From Halieaceae bacterium (lineage in GTDB: Bacteria > Pseudomonadota > Gammaproteobacteria > Pseudomonadales > Halieaceae): a stretch of 5,256 nt of DNA. The notes below the pieces were generated by a model. The model ran no database searches. It worked only from the letters and a program-made list of their open reading frames with translations, and had not been told where the DNA came from. The stretch is taken from NCBI GenBank assembly GCA_018666295.1, contig JABIZW010000258.1:1-5256 (forward strand), in the 5' to 3' direction. A program made the translations under genes and the position numbers. Of this stretch, positions 1 through 5,256 are shown piece after piece (position 1 is the first letter of the stretch; the number at the start of each line of letters is the position of its first letter).

Positions 1-1186
1 CAAGAACAAGTCCTAATGAACGAAACGCCACATGCTCCTGAAATAAGGCATGTGTTCCCACCACAATATCCACACTACCCGCCTCAATAGATGCCAACGC
101 CTCTTTGCGTGCCTTGCCTTTCACCTGACCGGTGAGCCACATTACCTTGATGGAGAGGCGTGTAAACCATTGTTCAAAACCTCGGTAGTGCTGCTCTGAG
201 AGAAGTTCGGTGGGTGCCATCAGCGCGACTTGGTGCCCGCACTCGACCATGTGCGCGGCGCTTAAAGCCGCGACCAAGGTTTTGCCAGAACCGACGTCGC
301 CTTGTAGCAGTCGAAGCATGGGTATTGGCTTTCGAAGGTCCTCAAGTATCTCCTGACAAACTCGGGTTTGAGCCGAGGTGAGTACAAACGGAAGTGCCGA
401 TACGAGGCGTTCGGCAAGCGACCCGCTGCCACTGACTTGGGCAGCGCGCTTCTTGAGCGTTCTTGCTCGGCGCGACAGCAGTGTAATTTGATGTGCGACG
501 AGCTCCTCGAGCGCGAGTCGGTTCTGCGCCGGGTGAGACCCCTCTAAAATTGCTTGAACATCGGCATTGGCGGGGGGGCGGTGTAGCACTTGAATGGACT
601 CTGCAATTGAGGGGCCTCCATGAGTCAGACCCTCCAGCAGATCATCGGGTGGGTTCTTAGACAAGTAGCTTAAAGCTTGCCGGGTCAGGTTGCGCATTGT
701 TGATTGCCCCAGACCCTCAGTCACCGGATAGATGGGTGTGAGAACGTCTTCGAGTTGTGTGTCTTGATCTCCGAGCTGATACTCGGGGTGAGCAAACTCC
801 GGCTGAGAACCCGTTAGTCGGGGCTGTCCAAACAACGTGATGGTGCTGCCCACCTTGAGCTGCAGTGCTTGTGAACGGCGAAAATGAAAAAAACGAAGTG
901 TGACCAACCCGGTACCATCATCAACCTTTACAATGAGTGTCGGCCGGCGTCCGCGTGCAATGCCCGATGCTCGAATGGTTCCACGAACCATTGCATCGAC
1001 ACCTTCGCGGAGTTCGCCAATGGGTGTTAAGCGTGTTTTGTCTTGGTATCGGAGTGGAAAATGGAACAGCATGTCTTCCACGGTCCCAAGTCCCATAGCA
1101 CTGAGCTTTTCGAGGACCTTCGGTCCTACGCCCTTGAATTGCTGCAGTGGCAGTTGAAGAATGTCAGTCGGCACAGTGAGCTTCAT
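1..1186 (-). CDS. recG: ATP-dependent DNA helicase RecG, N-terminal 395 residues (3' end outside window)
   Basis: RecG is a superfamily 2 double-strand DNA translocase that remodels stalled replication forks and branch-migrates Holliday junctions. The reading frame runs from ATG at 1186 to the left edge without a stop; E. coli RecG has about 693 residues, so a little over half is present. Residues 1-60 carry the N-terminal helical region (FKGVGPKVLEKL, then FPLRYQDKTRLTPIGEL). The OB-fold wedge domain that splits the fork spans about 63-150, including TLRFFHF (97-103) and HPEYQL. The LHRPP (201-205) and HPAQNRLALEELVAHQ segments are family hallmarks. The helicase core begins with Walker A GDVGSGKT (296-303, Lys302), then APTELL (324-329, motif Ia) and VVGTHALFQEH (375-385, motif Ib). 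The window ends just before the expected DEQH box. The start fits the family N terminus, but its Shine-Dalgarno sequence is weak (only GAG, about 9 nt upstream). Identity is essentially certain. Confidence 0.98.
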   Translation of the reverse strand, partial: MKLTVPTDILQLPLQQFKGVGPKVLEKLSAMGLGTVEDMLFHFPLRYQDKTRLTPIGELREGVDAMVRGTIRASGIARGRRPTLIVKVDDGTGLVTLRFFHFRRSQALQLKVGSTITLFGQPRLTGSQPEFAHPEYQLGDQDTQLEDVLTPIYPVTEGLGQSTMRNLTRQALSYLSKNPPDDLLEGLTHGGPSIAESIQVLHRPPANADVQAILEGSHPAQNRLALEELVAHQITLLSRRARTLKKRAAQVSGSGSLAERLVSALPFVLTSAQTRVCQEILEDLRKPIPMLRLLQGDVGSGKTLVAALSAAHMVECGHQVALMAPTELLSEQHYRGFEQWFTRLSIKVMWLTGQVKGKARKEALASIEAGSVDIVVGTHALFQEHVAFRSLGLVL

Positions 1187-1197
1187 TAGGATGGCTC

Positions 1198-1206
1198 TAT
1201 GATAAT
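1198..1206 (+). promoter_or_regulatory. Possible -10 region for the SDR-like gene
   Basis: TATGAT (1198-1203) and the overlapping GATAAT (1201-1206) each match the sigma70 -10 consensus at 5 of 6 positions. They lie about 20-29 bp before the GTG start at 1227, which would give a short leader containing the AAGGTG ribosome-binding site. No good -35 hexamer is visible at 16-18 bp upstream, where the sequence is already the start of recG. The call rests on the -10 match and the divergent layout only. Confidence 0.3.
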
Positions 1207-1231
1207 AACGGGATGAAGGTGGGCAGGTGAA
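1202..1231 (-). promoter_or_regulatory. Possible sigma70 promoter for recG
   Basis: On the minus strand TTCACC (1231-1226, 4 of 6 matches to the -35 consensus) is followed after 18 bp by TATTAT (1207-1202, 5 of 6 to the -10 consensus). Transcription would start near 1195, leaving a leader of only about 8 nt before the recG ATG at 1186. The site overlaps the start of the divergent SDR-like gene and its own candidate -10 box. Single matches of this quality are common by chance and the leader is very short, so this is a weak call; recG might also be read from a promoter further away. Confidence 0.25.
1216..1221 (+). promoter_or_regulatory. Ribosome-binding site deciding the GTG start of the SDR-like gene
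   Basis: AAGGTG lies 5 nt before the GTG at 1227, a normal spacing. Nearby ATGs do not compete: those at 1199 and 1213 are in other frames, and the in-frame one at 1191 hits a stop (TGA) after three codons. The GTG also places the Rossmann glycine motif at residues 10-12, as expected for an SDR N terminus. Confidence 0.6.
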
Positions 1232-2069
1232 GACTCCACACGTAATGGTTATCGGATTCGGCGATTTAGCGAGACGCTTACTCCCTAAACTTCAGGGACT
1301 GGCCCATGTAACAGGCGTTTCTAGACGTCCAGAGATTCTGCCTGATGCGCTCACGACTCGCCTCTACGGCGATTACGGTGTGCCCGGTTCACTGCGTGAC
1401 GCGGCCGCGTTGAAGCCCGATTATGTGGTTTTTACCCCTGTCCCAAGCGGTCGCAACATCGACGGGTATCGAGCGGGCTACGCTCAGAGCGCACGCAATA
1501 TTGGCGAATCGGGGCTGTTGCAGCATTGCCGAAGGGCTATTTTTGTTTCATCCACACGGGTTTATGCAGAAAAAGACGGAGCGTGGGTGACTGAAGACTC
1601 GCCACTTGCCGCAGATGATCCTTTTGTTCAAGCTCTTTTGGAGGGCGAGGCCTGTTTTCGACGACACGCTGTGGCGACCATTGTTCGCCCTAGTGGGCTC
1701 TACGATGGTGCTCGTCCCACCATGTTGACGCCCATTCTTGATGGATTCGTATCTCAATTTGGTGATGCCTACACCAACCGTATTCACAGAGACGATGCGG
1801 CTGAGGCCCTTGCCGCTATTATTTTGGGCGATCATTCAGGTCGTGCCATACCAGCAACGCTAAATCTTAATGATGATGAGCCCGTGAAGACAAAGGATCT
1901 CGAAGCTTGGTGCTTTGAGCAGCTTGAGCGCGAGGCGCGAGGTGTCAGAGAAAACCGACCGCGTAACAGTCGTCGCATTAGTAATACTAAGCTACGCGGC
2001 ATGGGTGTGACGCTTACGTACCCGAGTTTTCGTGATGGTTATCTTGCTGCGCTGCACTCCCAGCGTTGA
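1227..2069 (+). CDS. Atypical SDR, NAD(P)-binding epimerase/dehydratase-like protein (YeeZ-like)
   Basis: A 280-residue protein with an extended-SDR Rossmann fold and no signal peptide or membrane segment, so probably cytoplasmic. Visible features: a hydrophobic beta strand and glycine motif VIGFGDLA (8-15) for dinucleotide binding; VSRRPE (31-36), where the cofactor ribose or phosphate is usually read; IFVSSTRVYAE (105-115) with the SST/Y catalytic region; RPSGLYDGARP (154-164); NRIHRDDAAEAL (184-195), the usual substrate-side segment of NAD-dependent epimerases; and a C-terminal RRISNTKLRGMG...YPSFRDGY block (249-272). The overall pattern resembles E. coli YeeZ and related atypical SDRs. 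Tyr113 is not followed by Lys at +4 (Asp117); the nearest Lys is at +3, so classical YxxxK catalysis is uncertain. It starts at GTG with a good ribosome-binding site, is divergent from recG, and ends 12 bp from ridA, tail to tail. The fold is confident; substrate and reaction are unknown. Confidence 0.85.
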   Translation: MKTPHVMVIGFGDLARRLLPKLQGLAHVTGVSRRPEILPDALTTRLYGDYGVPGSLRDAAALKPDYVVFTPVPSGRNIDGYRAGYAQSARNIGESGLLQHCRRAIFVSSTRVYAEKDGAWVTEDSPLAADDPFVQALLEGEACFRRHAVATIVRPSGLYDGARPTMLTPILDGFVSQFGDAYTNRIHRDDAAEALAAIILGDHSGRAIPATLNLNDDEPVKTKDLEAWCFEQLEREARGVRENRPRNSRRISNTKLRGMGVTLTYPSFRDGYLAALHSQR

Positions 2070-2081
2070 ACTGAGAATGCG

Positions 2082-2465
2082 TTAGAGCGCTAAGATGGCC
2101 TCAATTTCGATCTGTACGCCCTTGGGTAGTGCGGCGACTTGTACACAGGCCCTCGCCGGGTAAGGCTCAGTCAGTTCTTCGGCCATAATCGCGTTGACGA
2201 CCTGAAAGTTTCCCAAGTCGGTTAACGAAATATTAATTTTGACCGAGTTATCAAGCGATCCTCCCGCGGCGTTTGCAATCGCTTGAAGATTTGCAAAGAC
2301 CTGACGCGTTTCAGCTTCGATGCCTCCGCTGACCAGCTCCATGGTTTCTGGGTCGAGGGGAATCTGCCCAGAGATCCATACAGTATTCCCAACCTTTACA
2401 GCTTGGGAGTACGGGCCAATAGCCGACGGTGCGGCGGTGGTACTGATGACAGCTCGGTTATTCAT
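2082..2465 (-). CDS. ridA: RidA family reactive enamine/imine deaminase (YjgF/YER057c/UK114)
   Basis: RidA hydrolyses reactive enamine/imine intermediates such as 2-aminoacrylate, released by PLP enzymes like threonine/serine dehydratase, before they inactivate other PLP enzymes. The family forms cytoplasmic trimers with active sites between subunits. The protein has 127 residues, against 128 in E. coli. Diagnostic segments are present: APSAIGPYSQAV (12-23), ISGQIPLDPETMEL (31-44), VFANLQAIANAAG (56-68), YPARACVQVAALPKGVQIEIEAI (102-124). The signature arginine that binds the substrate carboxylate falls at Arg105, and Glu120 is also present, so it looks like an active RidA rather than one of the Rid subfamilies lacking Arg105. 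ATG at 2465 has GGGAG 5 nt upstream. It follows spoT by 12 bp, so co-transcription and perhaps translational coupling with spoT are likely. Family assignment is very secure; the physiological substrate here is inferred. Confidence 0.96.
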   Translation of the reverse strand: MNNRAVISTTAAPSAIGPYSQAVKVGNTVWISGQIPLDPETMELVSGGIEAETRQVFANLQAIANAAGGSLDNSVKINISLTDLGNFQVVNAIMAEELTEPYPARACVQVAALPKGVQIEIEAILAL

Positions 2466-2470
2466 ATCAA

Positions 2471-2475
2471 CTCCC
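2471..2475 (-). promoter_or_regulatory. Ribosome-binding site of ridA
   Basis: GGGAG lies 5 nt before the ridA ATG at 2465 and within the 12-bp gap after the spoT stop codon (2478-2480). Ribosomes ending spoT would release next to this site, so spoT and ridA translation may be coupled (inference from spacing). Confidence 0.6.
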
Positions 2476-2477
2476 GT

Positions 2478-4691
2478 TTAACGTCGGCTACAGCGCACAA
2501 CTTTGCGAACACCTTCCATAACTCTAACGCGCTTCATCACACGAGCGAGATGGACGCGGCTATTGAGTTGCAGCTCAATAATAATACTTGAAAAATGGAC
2601 TGATTCGTCTTGGGTCGATATGCGCTCAATATTGAGGCCAATCGCACTGAGTTTGGTCGCAAGCGTGGCGATCATGCCACGTTTATTCGCTGACTCGATG
2701 CGAATCGCCACGGGATAGACGCCTTCGATTTGATCATCCCATCGCAAAGGCATGAGGCGCTCGGTTTGCTCTCTGAGATCTGACAGATTCCGGCAGGTCT
2801 CCCGGTGCACAACAAGGCCTCGATCAGGACTTAAAAACCCCTCGATAGGGTCGCCAGGAAGCGGGCAACAGCATTTGGCGTAGACTAAAACGTAACCTTC
2901 GGTGCCCTTGATTTCCAGAGCGCTTGTATCGTTTTCAAGTGATGCGCCGGCTTGACCTAATAAGTTAGCGGCCACGACCTGGGGGAGCTGATTGCCGAGT
3001 GCGATGTCTGTCAGGATTTCATCAAAGCTGCTTTTGGGATAGTGCTCTGCAATGAGTAATTTCTGTGATTCAACACTTACGATGGCATCGGGATGCAATG
3101 CAGTGAGTGCTTTCTCCAGCAGCTTTTGACCCAGATCGACGGAATCTTCGTGGTGTTGCTGTTTGAGGAAATGGCGAATTTGCGAACGTGCGCGGGCAGT
3201 GACGGCAAAGTTTAACCAAGAGGGTGTCGGTCGCCCCGCGGGCGACGTGACAATTTCAACGGTCACGCCACTTTCCAAGGACTCTGACAGAGGTGCTAAC
3301 TGGTTATTAATTCGACAGGCGACGCATCGGTTTCCGACGTCGGTGTGGACTGCATACGCAAAATCGACCCCACAGGCGCCTTTTGGCAGCTCCATAATGG
3401 CGCCTTTGGGCGTGAATACATAGACCTCATCGGGGAACAAGTCGATTTTAACACTCTCAATAAACTCAAGAGAGTTACCCGCTGTTTGCTGCATCTCAAG
3501 AAGACCTTGAACCCATTCGCGTGCACGCATCTGAGGAATATTGACATTGTCTTGATGGCTCTTGTACAGCCAATGCGCGGCGATCCCGTTATTCGCCATG
3601 TCTTCCATATCACGAGTGCGAATTTGAATTTCAATGGGTACGCCGTGCATCCCTTTTAACACGGTGTGGAGCGACTGATACCCATTGGCCTTTGGTATGG
3701 CAATGTAGTCTTTAAATTCGCCAGGCACCGGCTTGTAAAGCGAATGAATAATGCCCAGTGTTCGATAGCACGAGTCTACGTCTTCACACACGATACGAAA
3801 TGCGAATATATCCATGATCTCTGAGAACGACTTTCGCTTCTCCCGCATTTTCGAATAGATGCTGTAAAGGTGCTTTTCGCGCCCTGCGATTTCGACCCCA
3901 ATTTCTTCCCGTGCGAGTGCTTGCTCGAGCTGCTCGGAAATTTGTTCGATCAGTTGTTTTCGTCGACCCCCTGCCGTCTCGCGTGCGGCTTCTAATCGCC
4001 GAGCGCGCATTGGGTAGAGTGTGCGCAGCCCCAAGTCCTCAAACTCCATGCGTACTTCATTCATACCCAGCCTAGTGGCTATGGGCGCGTAAATATCGAG
4101 GGTCTCATTGGCAATACGCTTTTTTGCCTCAGGGCTCAGTGCACCCAGTGTCCTCATGTTGTGAAGACGGTCGGCGAGCTTGACTAAAATGACGCGGATG
4201 TCCCGCGCCATAGCCAGCGCCATTTTTTGAAAGTTTTCAGCTTGCTTTTGTTCCGCACTGTCAAAATCGACTTGGGTGAGCTTACTCACACCATCAACAA
4301 GATCTGCGACCTCTTCGCCAAATTGAGTACGAATGTCCTCTTTAGTAACCCCGGTGTCTTCGATGACGTCGTGGAGAAGCGCCGCCATGATGCTCTCATG
4401 GTCCATGTGCATGCGCGCAAGCACGGTGGCTACCGCTAGCGGGTGTGTGACATAGGGTTCTCCAGTCCGTCGTGCTTGGCCGTAGTGCGCCTGTTCGGCA
4501 TAGAAAAACGCCCGCTTTATCTCTGTAACGAGTTCAGACGGAAGGTAAGCGCTTAAAATATCCTCAAAGCCAGTAAACGACTGTCGCTGGTCATGTGAGG
4601 GTAGAAGTTGATGTCTGGAGGTGGTCTGAAGCCCCAGCCGGCGTGTGACGTCGGTGAATGAGGCTCCTAGGGATTGAAAGGGTGTGGACAC
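2478..4691 (-). CDS. spoT: Bifunctional (p)ppGpp synthetase/hydrolase SpoT
   Basis: SpoT hydrolyses (p)ppGpp to GDP/GTP and pyrophosphate, and makes it from GDP/GTP and ATP, setting the stringent response. The order is that of long RSH proteins. HD hydrolase, about 60-200: His83 (VTHP), His107-Asp108, Glu111-Asp112 (HDVIEDT) and Asp174 (KLADRLHNM), the full metal and catalytic set. Synthetase, about 265-385: GREKHLYSIYSKM (270-282), Asp294 (IMDIFAFR), FKDYIAIPKANGYQSLHT (326-343) and Glu354 (EIQIRT). TGS, about 417-482. Helical linker. Cysteine region with AKCCCPLPGDPI (605-616) and HRETC (629-633). ACT, about 658-737. Residues needed for both activities are present, so both are probably retained. 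At 737 residues it is 35 longer than E. coli SpoT; catalytic residues keep a constant +35 offset (E. coli Asp73 corresponds to Asp108), so the extra length is all N-terminal. It starts at GTG; no ATG, GTG or TTG follows in frame before the conserved region. It lies 18 bp after rpoZ and 12 bp before ridA. Confidence 0.98.
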   Translation of the reverse strand: MSTPFQSLGASFTDVTRRLGLQTTSRHQLLPSHDQRQSFTGFEDILSAYLPSELVTEIKRAFFYAEQAHYGQARRTGEPYVTHPLAVATVLARMHMDHESIMAALLHDVIEDTGVTKEDIRTQFGEEVADLVDGVSKLTQVDFDSAEQKQAENFQKMALAMARDIRVILVKLADRLHNMRTLGALSPEAKKRIANETLDIYAPIATRLGMNEVRMEFEDLGLRTLYPMRARRLEAARETAGGRRKQLIEQISEQLEQALAREEIGVEIAGREKHLYSIYSKMREKRKSFSEIMDIFAFRIVCEDVDSCYRTLGIIHSLYKPVPGEFKDYIAIPKANGYQSLHTVLKGMHGVPIEIQIRTRDMEDMANNGIAAHWLYKSHQDNVNIPQMRAREWVQGLLEMQQTAGNSLEFIESVKIDLFPDEVYVFTPKGAIMELPKGACGVDFAYAVHTDVGNRCVACRINNQLAPLSESLESGVTVEIVTSPAGRPTPSWLNFAVTARARSQIRHFLKQQHHEDSVDLGQKLLEKALTALHPDAIVSVESQKLLIAEHYPKSSFDEILTDIALGNQLPQVVAANLLGQAGASLENDTSALEIKGTEGYVLVYAKCCCPLPGDPIEGFLSPDRGLVVHRETCRNLSDLREQTERLMPLRWDDQIEGVYPVAIRIESANKRGMIATLATKLSAIGLNIERISTQDESVHFSSIIIELQLNSRVHLARVMKRVRVMEGVRKVVRCSRR

Positions 4692-4703
4692 AGGTCCTTA
4701 CAT
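4692..4703 (-). promoter_or_regulatory. spoT start region: TAAGGA ribosome-binding site overlapping an ATG-TAA pair
   Basis: The 18-bp gap between the rpoZ stop and the spoT GTG contains TAAGGA (4700-4695), a 6-base match to the anti-Shine-Dalgarno sequence, ending only 3 nt before the GTG. Its TAA is also the stop of a two-codon ATG-TAA unit (4703-4698) in the same frame as both rpoZ and spoT. Spacing is shorter than usual, so initiation at GTG may be modest or depend on ribosomes arriving from rpoZ (inference). This TAA also blocks any longer spoT start. Confidence 0.5.
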
Positions 4704-4709
4704 TGCAGC

Positions 4710-4967
4710 TTAGAGCACTGGAGTTTCGAAGCTCGCTGCAAACTCCTCTTCTGCTTCTAGCTCATGCTCGCGCGCCATGACTTCAGGCGTAATCAGACCC
4801 TCAGCGATTTCACGCAGTGCAACAACAGTTGGTTTGTCCGACTCGACTTCAACGAGAGGATCTTTGCCTCCAGTGCTGAGTTGACGCGCGCGTTTGGACG
4901 CTAAGAGCACTAACTCAAAACGGTTATCAACATTGTCTAGGCAGTCTTCAACGGTTACACGTGCCAT
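4710..4967 (-). CDS. rpoZ: DNA-directed RNA polymerase omega subunit
   Basis: Omega is the smallest RNA polymerase subunit; it clamps the beta' C terminus, helps enzyme assembly and in E. coli forms ppGpp site 1 together with beta'. The 85-residue protein (E. coli 91) aligns through its whole conserved part: MARVTVEDCLDNVDNRFELVL (1-21), ASKRARQLSTGGKDPLV (23-39), and the DKPTVVALREIAEGLI segment (44-59). The N-terminal MARVTV that contacts ppGpp in E. coli is intact. The C-terminal tail (about 62-85) is acidic and variable, as usual for the family, and slightly shorter than in E. coli. ATG at 4967 has AGGA (4978-4975) 7 nt upstream. It lies between gmk and spoT, 18 bp before spoT, and is probably the first gene of an rpoZ-spoT-ridA transcript from the promoter in the gap upstream. 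Identity is certain; the ppGpp role is known from E. coli and inferred here. Confidence 0.97.
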   Translation of the reverse strand: MARVTVEDCLDNVDNRFELVLLASKRARQLSTGGKDPLVEVESDKPTVVALREIAEGLITPEVMAREHELEAEEEFAASFETPVL

Positions 4968-4997
4968 TTAAAAGTCCTGAAATCGAAACGGGCGCGT

Positions 4998-5027
4998 AGT
5001 ATAGCGATTGAGTGGCTTGCTTGTCGA
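4998..5027 (-). promoter_or_regulatory. Sigma70-type promoter before rpoZ with GC-rich discriminator
   Basis: In the 73-bp gmk-rpoZ gap, minus strand, TCGACA (5027-5022, 5 of 6 to the -35 consensus) is followed after 18 bp by TATACT (5003-4998, 5 of 6 to the -10 consensus). Transcription would start near 4991 and give a leader of about 24 nt containing the rpoZ ribosome-binding site. The bases after the -10 box read ACGCGCCC, a GC-rich discriminator like those of ppGpp/DksA-inhibited promoters. It is the best promoter match I found in the window and suggests rpoZ-spoT-ridA can be transcribed independently of gmk. It has not been tested against the genome's background. Confidence 0.6.
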
Positions 5028-5040
5028 CTCCGTGCTCTGG

Positions 5041-5256
5041 TTAAGGTGCGAGTAAATCGGCGATGACCGATGCAAGACGCTCAGACTGTGGCGTCTGCGA
5101 GGGCTGTTGGTTACAAATAATTGACTCCAGGTCACTTAAAGCTTGATTAAAGACATCGTTGAGTACCACGAAGTCAGCTTCGCTGTAGTGAATTATTTCA
5201 TCTCGTGCTGACTGCATTCGCCGCTCTATCACCGAAGCGTCATCTTGGCCTCGACC
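5041..5256 (-). CDS. gmk: Guanylate kinase, C-terminal 71 residues (5' end outside window)
   Basis: Guanylate kinase phosphorylates GMP to GDP with ATP, an essential cytoplasmic step toward GTP, dGTP and (p)ppGpp. The open frame enters at the right edge and ends with TAA at 5041; the P-loop and GMP-binding parts lie outside. The visible part begins GRGQDDASVIERRMQSAR, matching the E. coli segment GRGQD...VIAKRM at the end of the lid, where arginines touch the nucleotide phosphates. HYSEADFVVLNDVFNQALSDL follows, matching HYAEYDYLIVND and the terminal helices, including the VLND segment near the adenine pocket. E. coli Gmk has about 207 residues, so roughly a third is present. A GTG at 5232 is internal, because conserved residues precede it in frame. 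It lies upstream of rpoZ on the same strand, as in many Gammaproteobacteria. Identity is very secure. Confidence 0.96.
   Translation of the reverse strand, partial: GRGQDDASVIERRMQSARDEIIHYSEADFVVLNDVFNQALSDLESIICNQQPSQTPQSERLASVIADLLAP

Noticed and set aside
572..578. Seven-G run in recG, considered as a frameshift or phase-variation tract
   Set aside because: It encodes the conserved LHRPP motif, the frame is intact on both sides, and seven bases is short for a switch. The seven-A run at 887-893 was rejected for the same reason.
900..1157. 85-residue open frame on the plus strand
   Set aside because: It lies antisense within the well-conserved N-terminal part of recG and shows no recognisable protein family.
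1548..1835. 95-residue open frame on the minus strand
   Set aside because: It is antisense to the SDR-like gene across its conserved SST, RPSG and HRDD blocks; no family resemblance.
2050..2065. CGCTG/CAGCG hairpin at the end of the SDR gene, considered as a terminator
   Set aside because: The stem is only 5 bp, lies within the coding region, and no U-tract follows on either strand.
2283..2591. 102-residue plus-strand open frame across the ridA-spoT junction
   Set aside because: It overlaps two certain genes on the other strand and has no recognisable motif.
3296..3634. 112-residue minus-strand open frame and plus-strand frames at 3163-3423 and 3345-3659
   Set aside because: All are alternative-frame shadows of the TGS and synthetase regions of spoT.
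5041..5232. A separate 63-residue gene starting at GTG 5232
   Set aside because: The frame continues to the window edge and the upstream residues (GRGQDDAS) match guanylate kinase, so this is the gmk C terminus and not a small gene.

Overview
This window is a housekeeping locus from a gammaproteobacterium. Five genes are recognised by direct resemblance to well-known proteins: guanylate kinase (gmk), RNA polymerase omega (rpoZ), the bifunctional (p)ppGpp enzyme SpoT (spoT), the enamine/imine deaminase RidA (ridA) and the helicase RecG (recG). A sixth, on the opposite strand, encodes an atypical short-chain dehydrogenase/epimerase-like protein. Separate RpoZ and SpoT proteins of this type, in the order gmk-rpoZ-spoT, are typical of Gammaproteobacteria. 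Moderate GC content and ridA in the place where Escherichia coli has trmH suggest a non-enteric lineage, perhaps a marine group such as the Halieaceae/OM60 relatives; that placement is inference only.

Layout from right to left, the direction of transcription for most of the window: the 3' end of gmk (5041-5256, minus); a 73-bp gap with a good sigma70-type promoter; rpoZ (4710-4967, minus); spoT (2478-4691, minus, GTG start, 18 bp after rpoZ); ridA (2082-2465, minus, 12 bp after spoT). ridA meets the SDR-like gene (1227-2069, plus) tail to tail across 12 bp with no recognisable terminator. The SDR-like gene is divergent from recG (1-1186, minus), which starts 40 bp away and runs off the left edge after 395 residues. 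No stretch over 300 bp lacks a gene, and the longest gap is the 73-bp one. No RNA gene, mobile element, CRISPR array or large repeat was seen.

The genes form a coherent guanine-nucleotide and stringent-response set. Gmk makes GDP. SpoT makes and degrades (p)ppGpp. Omega carries the N-terminal MARVTV segment that in E. coli forms part of ppGpp site 1 on RNA polymerase. RidA clears reactive enamines made by PLP enzymes of amino-acid metabolism. The promoter before rpoZ has a GC-rich discriminator like those of ppGpp-inhibited promoters, so ppGpp could feed back on rpoZ-spoT-ridA (inference). RecG repairs and remodels stalled forks, and the SDR-like protein has no assigned substrate. I did not find a convincing undescribed system; the items listed as findings are details of regulation, gene starts and gene order.
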